Source of the DNA: CAZBGQ01 sp964491515
Lineage (GTDB): Bacteria; Patescibacteriota; Gracilibacteria; UBA1369; UBA12473
Length of the DNA stretch: 64,000 nucleotides
Direction: 5' to 3'
Assembly: GCA_964491515.1 (NCBI GenBank)
Contig: CAZBGQ010000002.1
Coordinates: 62,001 to 126,000, forward strand
The position numbers were made by a program, and so were the translations under genes. The notes beneath the pieces were generated by a model that did no database searches, had not been told where the DNA came from, and saw only the letters and a program-made list of their open reading frames with translations. Shown piece by piece: positions 25,336 through 33,541 of the stretch. Positions within the stretch are counted from its first letter, which is position 1. The number at the start of each line of letters is the position of its first letter.

Positions 25336-25931
25336 AACTCCAAGAACAAATGCCCCTGTCTTAACGTAATAGCCTGATCTCCCTCGATCTTCAATACAGT
25401 CGATGGTTTTTCCCGGTGAACCAACTCTCCAACGTCCAACACTAAATCTGCCTCCATGGAAATAGCCCCAATATTATAAGGCGATAGTTCTCCGTGCGCA
25501 TTTGCACTTGTCGTAGTAATAGGTCCTCCAAATTCCTCCAATAATGCCATCGTAACAGGATCAGAAATCACACGAATCCCTACACTATCAGCTCCCACAT
25601 TAAAAAACTCAGGAAGTGCCTCAGTCCGCGGAACCACCAATGTCAAAGGCCCAGGCCAAAATTCTTGAGCCAACCTAAGCGCCATTGCAGAAAACACCCC
25701 GTATTTTTGAGCTTCTTCTAACGATTTGACCAAAATACTAACCGGCTTCTCAAACTCCATCCCTTTTCGTGAATAAAGAGACTCCAAAGCAAGCGGATTC
25801 ATGATGTCCACCGCCACTCCATAACAAGTGTCTGTCGGGTGTGCCACAATACCTCCTTCTCGAAGAATACTAACCGCCTTTTCGATAACAGCAGACTCCG
25901 GATCACCTGCATGACACGACAATACTTTCAT
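25332..25931 (-). CDS. tsaC: L-threonylcarbamoyladenylate synthase (TsaC/Sua5 family)
   Basis: The 199-residue protein makes threonylcarbamoyl-AMP from Thr, bicarbonate and ATP for the t6A37 modification of ANN-decoding tRNAs. It shows the YrdC-fold blocks GGIVAHPTDTCYGVAVD (about 26-42), LYSRKGMEFEKPVSILV, FWPGPLTLVVP, SVGIRVISDP, GPITTTSANAHGELSP, and STVLKIEG. It is a short, single-domain TsaC form without the Sua5 C-terminal domain. The ATG at 25931 (MKVLSCHAGD) is preferred over an upstream in-frame ATG at 25967. Confidence 0.92.
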   Translation of the reverse strand: MKVLSCHAGDPESAVIEKAVSILREGGIVAHPTDTCYGVAVDIMNPLALESLYSRKGMEFEKPVSILVKSLEEAQKYGVFSAMALRLAQEFWPGPLTLVVPRTEALPEFFNVGADSVGIRVISDPVTMALLEEFGGPITTTSANAHGELSPYNIGAISMEADLVLDVGELVHREKPSTVLKIEGDQAITLRQGHLFLEF

Positions 25932-25946
25932 ACATAAATCATACCA

Positions 25947-25975
25947 TTGAAGTCCCAATAAATACACATTATACT
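25947..25975 (+). promoter_or_regulatory. Promoter for the NAD-type gap gene
   Basis: TTGAAG (25947-25952), 17 bp, TATACT (25970-25975), 41 nt before the gap ATG. Confidence 0.5.
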
Positions 25976-26016
25976 ACGCGCGGCTAAAGTAAGCCCTCAC
26001 CCCTAACCCTCTCATC

Positions 26017-27024
26017 ATGAAACCTCGTGTTGCCATTAATGGATTCGGCCGAATCGGACGAAATATTTTCCGTGCAAACCTTCAAAAAAACCTCTTCGAC
26101 ATAGTCGCTATCAACGACCTAGGAGACGCTAAAACCCTCGCTCACCTATTAAAATATGACTCACTCTACGGAGAACTTCCTGCTGAAGTAGAAGTCAAAA
26201 GCGAAGAACTAATTGTAGTAAACGGACAAGAAATTCGAATGATTACAGAACGAGATCCAGAAAAACTTCCATGGCTCGAGGAAAAAGTAGACATTGTCCT
26301 CGAATGCACCGGATTCTTTCGTGACAGAAAAGGCGCCAACAAACACGTCCAAGCCGGTGCCAAAAAAGTAGTTGTAAGCGCTCCAGGAAAAGACCTCGAT
26401 TTTACCGTAGTCCTAGGTGTGAACGAAAACGACTATCAACCCACCGAGCACCACCTTATTTCCAACGCTTCCTGTACTACCAACTGTCTTGCTCCGGTTG
26501 CCAAAGTACTCAATGATGAATTCGGAATTGTTCGAGGACTCATGACCACCACTCACGCCGTAACCAACGACCAAAAAATTCTCGATCTTCCTCACAAAGA
26601 CCTCCGTCGCGCCCGTGCCGCATTTGAATCCATCATTCCCACCACCACCGGTGCTGCAAAAGCTGTTGCAATGGTTCTCCCTGAACTCGAAGGCAAGCTC
26701 AGCGGAATGGCCATGCGCGTACCAACTCCCACCGTTTCTGTCGTAGATCTCACCGTAGAACTTTCAAAAGAAACCACTAAAGAAGAAGTCAACGCCGCAC
26801 TTAAAACAGCCGCCGCAGGCCCACTCAAAAACATACTGTTAGTCAATGAACTCCCCCTCGTTTCCATTGATTTCCGTGGAAATCCTCATTCTTCAATCGT
26901 GGACGCCCCGTTCACCGAAGTCATGGGAGGAAACATGGTCAAAGTCCTTTCATGGTATGACAATGAAATGGGCTACTCAACTCGTATGGTCGACTTGGTC
27001 GGATTGATAGGTGAAAAAATGTAA
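26017..27024 (+). CDS. gap: Glyceraldehyde-3-phosphate dehydrogenase, NAD-type (glycolytic)
   Basis: The 335-residue enzyme has INGFGRIGRNIFRA (7-20), the NAD-selecting Asp34 in AINDLGD, the catalytic Cys153 with the second Cys157 (SNASCTTNCLAP), TTTHAVTNDQK with the active-site His, and YDNEMGYS. It differs clearly from the paralogue at 19343, which lacks the Asp and the second Cys. It probably acts in glycolysis, making 1,3-bisphosphoglycerate and NADH. Its stop codon directly abuts the stop of the next, convergent gene. Confidence 0.95.
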   Translation: MKPRVAINGFGRIGRNIFRANLQKNLFDIVAINDLGDAKTLAHLLKYDSLYGELPAEVEVKSEELIVVNGQEIRMITERDPEKLPWLEEKVDIVLECTGFFRDRKGANKHVQAGAKKVVVSAPGKDLDFTVVLGVNENDYQPTEHHLISNASCTTNCLAPVAKVLNDEFGIVRGLMTTTHAVTNDQKILDLPHKDLRRARAAFESIIPTTTGAAKAVAMVLPELEGKLSGMAMRVPTPTVSVVDLTVELSKETTKEEVNAALKTAAAGPLKNILLVNELPLVSIDFRGNPHSSIVDAPFTEVMGGNMVKVLSWYDNEMGYSTRMVDLVGLIGEKM

Positions 27025-27369
27025 TCACCACACCGATCGCGTCTTGGGATCAATTGCAGCCCCAACCAAATCCGCTAAAAGTCGCTCAAAGCGACTGCTT
27101 CTTGGATGAAAAATCGCATGATCTGCACCAGGAACAACTCGGGGAATACCATTCTTCTCCTCCCAAATAGCTACAACAACCGGTTCAAATTCAGGGAAAA
27201 AATCCACCACTTCAGTGTGTTCAAAAGCATCTCCTCCAGTAGCAAATTTCGCTTGAACACACGCCGGCCCCGCCTGAGAAACTTCAACAGTATCCCCACC
27301 TGGAAGCAAATATTTATCCGGAGGAACCCAACCCAATAATTGATAAACCGATGATTCATTTAGTCCCAT
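27025..27369 (-). CDS. Hypothetical protein
   Basis: The 114-residue soluble protein has no signal or membrane segment. It has a Pro/Gly-rich first half (LLGWVPPDKYLLPGGDTVEV), an acidic centre and a basic C-terminus (PRSSRFERLLADLVGAAIDP). I recognise no family. The gene is convergent with gap with no spacer, and the space up to hrcA holds only the hrcA control region. Confidence 0.5.
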   Translation of the reverse strand: MGLNESSVYQLLGWVPPDKYLLPGGDTVEVSQAGPACVQAKFATGGDAFEHTEVVDFFPEFEPVVVAIWEEKNGIPRVVPGADHAIFHPRSSRFERLLADLVGAAIDPKTRSVW

Positions 27370-27420
27370 AGGCTAAACTATAACCCTTTTTCAAGTAGAG
27401 TCAAGACTACAACGCCCCCA

Positions 27421-27461
27421 TTGCCAACATCTCGCTCTCACTCTATAATTCCGAGTGCTAA
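27421..27461 (+). promoter_or_regulatory. hrcA-grpE promoter with a degenerate CIRCE operator
   Basis: TTGCCA (27421-27426), 17 bp, TATAAT (27444-27449). The CIRCE right arm GAGTGCTAA (27453-27461) is perfect; the left arm CTCTCACTC (27435-27443) matches 6 of 9; the spacer is 9 bp and contains the -10 box. HrcA probably represses its own operon here. Confidence 0.8.
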
Positions 27462-27473
27462 CTAATAGAATCT

Positions 27474-28196
27474 ATGCTCCCCATCGATCCACGCAAAGGC
27501 AAAGTCTTGACCGCCATTATTAAACACTTCATCAATACTGCTGAGCCAGTAGGATCCAAAACCGTACTCGTCAATTACAACCTCTCTGTGAGTCCCGCCA
27601 CCATTCGTAACGACATGGCTTTTCTTGAGAACGAAGGCCTTATTTACCAACCACACACCTCAGCAGGACGCGTTCCTACCAACGCCGGTTATCGCATCTA
27701 CATCGATCAACTCGCTGACTACAAACGAGCCGAACAACTTGCACGAAAAAACTTAGAACGCCTACAACAAAACGTGGCCCAACGCCGCGCTCAACAAAAA
27801 GTCCACGACGCAGTTTCACTGCTAGCCCAAGCCATTCCTAATGTCGCCTTTGCCAGCATCCCCGACAACAGACGTACTTTTTTCCTAGGCGTCTCACAAC
27901 TTCTCAAGCAACCCGAATTCGCCGAACATCCCATGCAAGCCAGCCAAGTATTTGAAGTACTAGAGGAAGGCACACAATTCTTAGCTACATTAAGAGAGCT
28001 TGAAATAGAAAATGAACCGCGTATATTCATTGGGAAAGAAAACCTACTCCCCAGCATCGAGAGTTGTAGTCTAATTGTAGGCCGTTACCAAGTAGAAGAT
28101 TTCGAAGGCTATCTCGGGCTACTCGGCCCCACACGCATGCCTTATGCCTTCAATCATGCCACCCTCAAAGCTGTTCTAAAAATTTTAATTGACTAA
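27474..28196 (+). CDS. hrcA: Heat-inducible transcription repressor
   Basis: The 240-residue protein has the HrcA winged-helix domain (residues 1-75: YNLSVSPATIRNDMAFLENE, QPHTSAGRVPTNAGYRIYID) and the conserved end (GYLGLLGPTRMPYAFNHATL). HrcA binds CIRCE at normal temperature and is released on heat shock. Usual HrcA proteins are about 340 residues; this one lacks roughly 100 residues from the central inserted/dimerisation region. CIRCE copies precede this gene and dnaK, so the regulon is at least hrcA-grpE and dnaK. grpE follows 1 nt after the stop. Confidence 0.93.
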   Translation: MLPIDPRKGKVLTAIIKHFINTAEPVGSKTVLVNYNLSVSPATIRNDMAFLENEGLIYQPHTSAGRVPTNAGYRIYIDQLADYKRAEQLARKNLERLQQNVAQRRAQQKVHDAVSLLAQAIPNVAFASIPDNRRTFFLGVSQLLKQPEFAEHPMQASQVFEVLEEGTQFLATLRELEIENEPRIFIGKENLLPSIESCSLIVGRYQVEDFEGYLGLLGPTRMPYAFNHATLKAVLKILID

Positions 28197-28197
28197 T

Positions 28198-28722
28198 ATG
28201 ACCGACCCAAATACTGACGACGACACCACAACTCCCCCCCCCACTGGACTTCAATCAGATTTAGATGAAGCAAAAAAACTGCTCGCTGACACCGAAGCCC
28301 AACTCTCAGAAATGACAGAAATGGCTCAACGCACCGCCGCAGAATTCCAAAACTTCAAACGACGCAACGACGAAGAACGAGGAAATCTTAAGCTTTATGC
28401 CAACCTGCATTTTCTGCAGGCAATCTTCCCTGTAATGGACAACTTCCAACGCGCCTTCGCACACATGCCAGAAAACCTAAAAGACGATGAATGGGTAAAA
28501 GGAATTGTCACCATCGAAAAACAATTCATTACCACGCTCACTTCATTAGGTCTTCACGAAATCCCCTGTGAAGTCGGCAACCCATTTGATCCCAACCTTC
28601 ACGAAGTCCTCACCCAAGGGAAAGGCGACAAAGATTCAATCCTTGAATGTTTTGAAAAAGGCTACACGTTCAACGACATGGTTGTACGACCGGCCAAAGT
28701 ACAAGTTGGAAGCGGAGAGTAA
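28198..28722 (+). CDS. grpE: Nucleotide exchange factor for DnaK
   Basis: The 174-residue protein has an acidic disordered start, a long coiled coil (about 20-80, ending AAEFQNFKRRNDEERGNLKL) and a C-terminal beta domain (GNPFDPNLHEVLTQGKGDKD, then GYTFNDMVVRPAKVQVG). It releases ADP from DnaK as a dimer. The ATG at 28198 is preferred to an in-frame TTG at 28189 that would overlap hrcA. It is co-transcribed with hrcA. Confidence 0.94.
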   Translation: MTDPNTDDDTTTPPPTGLQSDLDEAKKLLADTEAQLSEMTEMAQRTAAEFQNFKRRNDEERGNLKLYANLHFLQAIFPVMDNFQRAFAHMPENLKDDEWVKGIVTIEKQFITTLTSLGLHEIPCEVGNPFDPNLHEVLTQGKGDKDSILECFEKGYTFNDMVVRPAKVQVGSGE

Positions 28723-28793
28723 CGTCCTCAATTCGACAAATTCACTCATTCCCAGTACTATAATTAATAGGTCCATTCTTAACCTTCTCATTT

Positions 28794-29183
28794 ATGGAAA
28801 CTTCCTATTTTCTCGCTCAAATATTTGCAGCGACCTTTGCCACGATAGGTTTAGGCCTCATTTTACATCCCAAATATTATCACAAAGTATTCAAGCAATT
28901 CATGAAGGAAGAAGCCCTCTATTTATTTGGAGGAATGATGACCATACCTGCCGGAATTGCTTTAGTCATGAATCATAATTTATGGGACGGACCTTGGTGG
29001 GTCACCGTCATTAGCGTGCTCTGCTGGATCGTTCTCGTGAAAGGAATTTTCCTACTTATTGCCCCTGAATGGATGCAAAAAACCGGAAAGAAATGGCTCA
29101 AAAATAAATCCTTGGTATCTTGGATCGGAATTCTCTATTTCATCTTTGGTTTGATCTTTGGATATTATGGATTTTTCTACTAA
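28794..29183 (+). CDS. Small four-helix integral membrane protein, function unknown
   Basis: The 129-residue protein has four predicted helices (about 5-25, 44-62, 68-88, 108-128), with short basic loops between (HPKYYHKVFKQFMKEE, APEWMQKTGKKWLKNK). No family was recognised with certainty. A good -10 box, TATAAT, is at 28759-28764, without a good -35. The 3' end overlaps the next gene by 17 nt in another frame, which suggests coupling. Confidence 0.7.
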   Translation: METSYFLAQIFAATFATIGLGLILHPKYYHKVFKQFMKEEALYLFGGMMTIPAGIALVMNHNLWDGPWWVTVISVLCWIVLVKGIFLLIAPEWMQKTGKKWLKNKSLVSWIGILYFIFGLIFGYYGFFY

Positions 29184-29385
29184 ATTCAAAACAGGAATCA
29201 CCATTCTCTCAATAATAGTAGTGGCAGGATGTCAAACCATCACTCCTACCACTCCAGTCACCACTTTTGACGAATGCGTAGACGCTGGCTACGACATTTG
29301 GCAGACCATGCCACTAGAATGTCGAACACCAGAGGGCGAAGTTTTCATTATTGATGCAGAGCTTGAACCCACTTCTCCAACTTAA
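29167..29385 (+). CDS. Small lipoprotein
   Basis: The 72-residue protein has a lipoprotein signal: basic start, hydrophobic ITILSIIVVAGC with the lipobox V-A-G-C. A Thr/Pro spacer and a short Cys-containing module follow, FDECVDAGYDIWQTMPLECR then TPEGEVF. I know similar Cys-pair modules as small repeats in exported proteins of candidate phyla; their role is unknown. The ATG at 29167 lies inside the end of the previous membrane-protein gene. Confidence 0.7.
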   Translation: MDFSTKFKTGITILSIIVVAGCQTITPTTPVTTFDECVDAGYDIWQTMPLECRTPEGEVFIIDAELEPTSPT

Positions 29386-29470
29386 GACCCCCCACCATAC
29401 CAAGTTGCCCATACAAATGCATGCACGATGAAAAGGTCTTTACAGAAGGAATCTAAATTTAAGAGTGCAT

Positions 29471-29499
29471 TTGACAAATAGTGAAAATAAATTTAAATT
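29471..29499 (+). promoter_or_regulatory. Promoter for the duplicated-module protein
   Basis: TTGACA (29471-29476), 17 bp, TAAATT (29494-29499), 28 nt before the ATG at 29528. Confidence 0.55.
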
Positions 29500-29527
29500 T
29501 GAATCCTGCTTATTAAATCTCAAAACC

Positions 29528-30142
29528 ATGGTTAAAAAAACTCCCCCGGAAAGAGAAGAACCCAAAAACCTACGGGATAGGTGCATCAGTTATTTAAGAG
29601 AAATTGAAACTAGAGCAAAAGAAGGACATACACTTGCGGTCAACGAGCGCGACTATAGTTGTGCTGAACTAATAGCAGAAGTTGAACAACAGACTGAGCT
29701 TGGCGTTCAATTAATGAAATTATTCGCACAATTCGAAAACACTAACGAAGTAAAATCATATGCAGTTCCAGAACTTTCACATCGGCCCTTGCTCCTGACC
29801 AACCTTCTTGACGGAATAGCAAAAAACGAAGACCAAGCCTTACCTAAAAACTTAAGGGACCGATGCGTGATTTACTTATCACGACTCAATGCAACCACAA
29901 GTGATGATTGTCAATTTTCAGTCGGTCAAAAATACTATAATTGTGCAGGATTAACACAACAAATTGAACAACAAACCAAACTTGGTCTTAGATTAATAAA
30001 ACTTTTCGAGCACCTAGAAGCAACAAATGAAGTAGAAAAAGCAATTGACCTTATCCCTAAAAGACCAGGTCTCTTAGACTGGCTCTTAACTAAAACCCAA
30101 CATCCGGAAATTAACCCTGCCGAAAAACTACTGGTGGAATAA
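29528..30142 (+). CDS. Protein with two tandem copies of an unrecognised helical module
   Basis: The 204-residue soluble protein consists of two related modules of about 86 residues. Module 1 starts PKNLRDRCISYLREIE and has YSCAELIAEVEQQTELGVQL, MKLFAQFENTNEV and RPLLLTNLL. Module 2 repeats these as PKNLRDRCVIYLSRLN, YNCAGLTQQIEQQTKLGLRL, IKLFEHLEATNEV and RPGLLDWLL. Two Cys positions are kept in both. Charged helices suggest protein or nucleic acid binding, but no function can be assigned. An upstream GTG at 29465 would place the start before the promoter, so the ATG at 29528 is used. It lies directly before dnaK but has its own promoter. Confidence 0.65.
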   Translation: MVKKTPPEREEPKNLRDRCISYLREIETRAKEGHTLAVNERDYSCAELIAEVEQQTELGVQLMKLFAQFENTNEVKSYAVPELSHRPLLLTNLLDGIAKNEDQALPKNLRDRCVIYLSRLNATTSDDCQFSVGQKYYNCAGLTQQIEQQTKLGLRLIKLFEHLEATNEVEKAIDLIPKRPGLLDWLLTKTQHPEINPAEKLLVE

Positions 30143-30149
30143 AAAACCC

Positions 30150-30190
30150 TTGACCCCGTTTTATTAGCACTCTATAATTATGAGTGCTAA
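30150..30190 (+). promoter_or_regulatory. dnaK promoter with a perfect CIRCE operator
   Basis: TTGACC (30150-30155), 17 bp, TATAAT (30173-30178). CIRCE is perfect: TTAGCACTC (30164-30172), 9-bp spacer, GAGTGCTAA (30182-30190), with the -10 box inside the spacer, so HrcA binding would block RNA polymerase. Confidence 0.95.
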
Positions 30191-30223
30191 CGCATTTTCA
30201 TTTACATTTAAACAAGCAAACAC

Positions 30224-32164
30224 ATGGGAAAAATAATTGGAATAGACCTCGGAACTACTAATTCATGTTTCGCAGTCATGGAAGGAGGAGAAGCTACTGT
30301 TATCCCCAATAACGAGGGGCAACGAACCACCCCCTCTATCGTAGCCTTCAAAGGAAAAGAACGCCTCGTTGGAATCACCGCCAAGCGACAAGCTGTCACG
30401 AATGCAGAAAACACCGTGTTTTCAACCAAACGTTTCATTGGGCACACCTACGAAGAAATCAAAAAAACAGCCGATCGAATGCCATTCAAGATAGTTAAAG
30501 GTAAGAAAGGAGAAGCTGAAATCGAACTAAATGGCAAACAACATCGTCCTGCAGAAATTTCAGCCATGATTCTACAAAAAATCAAAGCCGACGCTGAAAA
30601 ATACCTCGGACAAGAGGTAACCGAAGCGGTCATCACCGTGCCTGCCTACTTCAACGATTCACAACGACAAGCCACAAAAGACGCCGGTAAAATTGCAGGA
30701 CTCGAAGTCAAACGTATCATCAACGAACCAACTGCCGCCGCTCTCGCTTATGGAATCGACAAAAAAGGAGGCGACAAAAAAATCGCCGTCTACGATCTTG
30801 GTGGTGGGACCTTTGATGTATCCATCCTCGACCTCGGCGATGGTGTATTTGAAGTACTTTCCACGAACGGAGACACCCAACTTGGAGGAGACGATTTCGA
30901 TGAAGTCATTCTCGAATGGCTAGTAGCTGAATTCAAAAAAGACCAAGGAGTAGATCTCAAAGGAGACAACATGGCACTTCAACGACTCAAAGAAGCCGCT
31001 GAAAAAGCTAAAATCGAACTGTCTTCCACTCATGAAACCGAAATCAATCTCCCTTTCATCACCGCTGACGCAAGCGGACCAAAACATTTCAACATCAAAC
31101 TCAGCCGTTCTAAACTCGAAGATCTTATAGCCGCGCTTGTTGAAAAAACCGTCGAACCTTGCAGAAAAGCAATGGAAGACTCCGGTGTTTTCGCTAGCGA
31201 CATTGCAGAAGTCATCCTCGTCGGAGGAATGACTCGTATGCCGACTGTCCAAGAAAAAGTAAAAGACATCTTTGGAAAAGAACCTCATCAAGGGATCAAT
31301 CCAGATGAAGTGGTTGCCCTCGGTGCTGCCATTCAAGGCGGAGTTTTACAAGGAGACGTCAAAGACGTACTTCTTCTAGACGTCACTCCCCTCACTCTTG
31401 GGATCGAAACACTTGGTAGTGTGTCTACTCCACTAATTGAACGAAACACCACCATCCCAAGTTCAAAATCTCAAGTATTTTCAACCGCAGCCGACAACCA
31501 AGGTTCTGTAGAAATTCACGTACTACAAGGAGAACGATCCATGGCAGGAGACAACAAATCTCTCGGGAAATTCATCCTCGACGGCATTCCTCCTGCTCCT
31601 CGTGGAGTACCTCAAGTTGAAGTCACATTCGACATTGATGCTAATGGGATTCTCAATGTAAAAGCGAAAGATAAAGGCACAAGCAAAGAACAACACATCA
31701 CCATCACCGGCTCAAGCGGAATGTCTGATGAAGAAGTCGAGCAGATGCGCAAAGAAGCCGAAATCCATGCCGAAGAAGACAAGCAGAAACGTGACAGCGT
31801 TGAGATCCGGAATCAAGCAGACACCCTTGCCACGCAAGCCGAGCGCACTCTCAAAGAAAACGCTGAAAAAGTAAGCGACGCCGTGAAAGAACCGGTTGAA
31901 GTGAAGATAAAAGAAGTTCGAGACATCCTCGCCAAAGAAGATGCCACCACCGAAGAAATCAAAGCTGCAGCCGACGCTCTCTCTGAAGAAATCCAAAAAA
32001 TTGGCTCCGAACTCTACAAAGACGCCGGCCAATCCGAAGATGGAGTTAACGTCAAAGACATGAACGAAGACGAAGACTCAACAGATTCAGACGCCTCAGA
32101 CGACGACAACGTGGTCGACGGTGAAGTAGTCGAAGAAGAAAGCGACGATAAAAAAGACGAATAA
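30224..32164 (+). CDS. dnaK: Molecular chaperone Hsp70
   Basis: The 646-residue protein has the ATPase domain (IIGIDLGTTNSCFAVMEGGE, NDSQRQATKDAGKIAGLEV, VYDLGGGTFDVSILDLGDG, GGMTRMPTVQEKV; about 1-380) and the substrate domain (LLLDVTPLTLGIETLG to about 540). A helical lid and a long acidic tail ending DDKKDE follow. It folds nascent and damaged proteins with GrpE and DnaJ; no dnaJ lies in this window. It is transcribed alone from a CIRCE-controlled promoter and followed by a terminator. There is no Shine-Dalgarno sequence. Confidence 0.98.
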   Translation: MGKIIGIDLGTTNSCFAVMEGGEATVIPNNEGQRTTPSIVAFKGKERLVGITAKRQAVTNAENTVFSTKRFIGHTYEEIKKTADRMPFKIVKGKKGEAEIELNGKQHRPAEISAMILQKIKADAEKYLGQEVTEAVITVPAYFNDSQRQATKDAGKIAGLEVKRIINEPTAAALAYGIDKKGGDKKIAVYDLGGGTFDVSILDLGDGVFEVLSTNGDTQLGGDDFDEVILEWLVAEFKKDQGVDLKGDNMALQRLKEAAEKAKIELSSTHETEINLPFITADASGPKHFNIKLSRSKLEDLIAALVEKTVEPCRKAMEDSGVFASDIAEVILVGGMTRMPTVQEKVKDIFGKEPHQGINPDEVVALGAAIQGGVLQGDVKDVLLLDVTPLTLGIETLGSVSTPLIERNTTIPSSKSQVFSTAADNQGSVEIHVLQGERSMAGDNKSLGKFILDGIPPAPRGVPQVEVTFDIDANGILNVKAKDKGTSKEQHITITGSSGMSDEEVEQMRKEAEIHAEEDKQKRDSVEIRNQADTLATQAERTLKENAEKVSDAVKEPVEVKIKEVRDILAKEDATTEEIKAAADALSEEIQKIGSELYKDAGQSEDGVNVKDMNEDEDSTDSDASDDDNVVDGEVVEEESDDKKDE

Positions 32165-32189
32165 AAACTAAACACGTTAAACGACTTAA

Positions 32190-32220
32190 AACGTACCTTT
32201 GGGAGGGGGTGCGTTTTTTT
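32190..32220 (+). terminator. Terminator after dnaK
   Basis: An 8-bp stem AACGTACC/GGTGCGTT (one G-U pair) with an 11-nt loop, and a run of T through 32221. Confidence 0.8.
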
Positions 32221-32257
32221 ATTATGCTCCACGAAACATTGACTTACCTAAAAAGGA

Positions 32258-32285
32258 TTGACTTAATCGGGCCACATACTGTAAT
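32258..32285 (+). promoter_or_regulatory. Promoter for the gene at 32314
   Basis: TTGACT (32258-32263), 16 bp, TGTAAT (32280-32285), 28 nt before the ATG. Confidence 0.5.
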
Positions 32286-32313
32286 TTAATTACTTAATCC
32301 TAAATCAGACAAA

Positions 32314-33417
32314 ATGACTCTATTAAACCCAGAAGGATTCGCAACCCGCCTCGACGAATTTTGCGACGCACACGCCGACCAACTCCCCTACTCCGAAGCA
32401 CAATTAGCATTACCTATTCGTGGCAAAGATGTATCAAGCCAAGAAAATGAAAACCAGCCTGGAGATGAATCAATCCCGGATGCATTAACAGCACACCAAG
32501 AAGATAAGGGCTATAAGGCCACCATCCGCGCCGTTCACACCCCTCACCCAGGAGAGACAGACCCTAAAAAATTATCCGCAACTGGCTTTGAAGCCATCAA
32601 TTTAAGACTCCAAACCGTGCTTGGTAGCATGACAGGAAAAGAAGAAGCGGAACTCCAATGGGAATTAGGGGAAAACAACTTAAGCCTTCGCCCCGGAGAT
32701 CGACTACGACGCATAGATATTGGTGCCGGAGATTTCAGCCTAGTAGAAGAATGGCTCATGGGAACACAATGGGCACGCTCAACAAGAGAAAGAATTGGAG
32801 GGGCAAAAAGTCCATGGAAATGGCTTGGACTTAAAGGAGACTACCTCCCTACCGAAGACCTCCCCGAAATTCAACCACATAACCTATTAAGTTGGATACA
32901 AAACTACTTAAACGATGGAAAGCTCGGACTTCTCCCTCGCGAAGTACTTGATGCAGTATTCTTACAAGAAGACCACAACCTAGAAACCCTTTACGATGAA
33001 ATGGCACCTGACAAAGAACGGCCCAAAAACATAGAGGACTTAGACCTAAAACCACACGACTATGTCCTCGCTCTCACCTGGGCGACAGCCGAAGAACAAG
33101 CTCAAGCACGACAAACAAAGAGTGAAGATACAACCCCCATGCAAGTTCTACCCACCCCCTACTCCGAGGGGAATTGGATGCCCCAAAAAGTGACATTACT
33201 ACAAGTGGCCCAAATTGAGGACGGGACGGTTGAATTTAGACCAGTCAACTCACAGGAAGGAGGGACTTACAGACTCAATGACACCGAACTAGAAAATGGC
33301 CCCGAACTCTGGGAATATCCAGTATATTCAGCCAGAACCGAATTCGGAACAAAAACCTTTGGGGCAGACCCAATACCTCGCGAAAATCTTCGCCTTCAAA
33401 TGGTCAAAATCAATTAA
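32314..33417 (+). CDS. Hypothetical acidic protein
   Basis: The 367-residue soluble protein has no signal or membrane helix. The N-terminal third is polar and probably disordered (SQENENQPGDESIPDALTAH). A block RLRRIDIGAGDFSLVEEWLM (about 129-148) looks slightly like a methyltransferase SAM motif, but the rest of that fold is not visible. The C-terminal part is beta-rich (VTLLQVAQIEDGTVEFRPVN, GGTYRLND). I do not recognise it. It has its own promoter and is followed by 124 nt without obvious features before serS. Confidence 0.6.
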   Translation: MTLLNPEGFATRLDEFCDAHADQLPYSEAQLALPIRGKDVSSQENENQPGDESIPDALTAHQEDKGYKATIRAVHTPHPGETDPKKLSATGFEAINLRLQTVLGSMTGKEEAELQWELGENNLSLRPGDRLRRIDIGAGDFSLVEEWLMGTQWARSTRERIGGAKSPWKWLGLKGDYLPTEDLPEIQPHNLLSWIQNYLNDGKLGLLPREVLDAVFLQEDHNLETLYDEMAPDKERPKNIEDLDLKPHDYVLALTWATAEEQAQARQTKSEDTTPMQVLPTPYSEGNWMPQKVTLLQVAQIEDGTVEFRPVNSQEGGTYRLNDTELENGPELWEYPVYSARTEFGTKTFGADPIPRENLRLQMVKIN

Positions 33418-33541
33418 AGAAATAATTGATGACCCTCTCGTTATTCTTCCGAATCACTTAATGCTAAATCAACATCCAATCTCATTTTTTCAGAGATTAA
33501 GAATTAAGAACTTGCCTCACATTGGGAAACTATAATACAGT

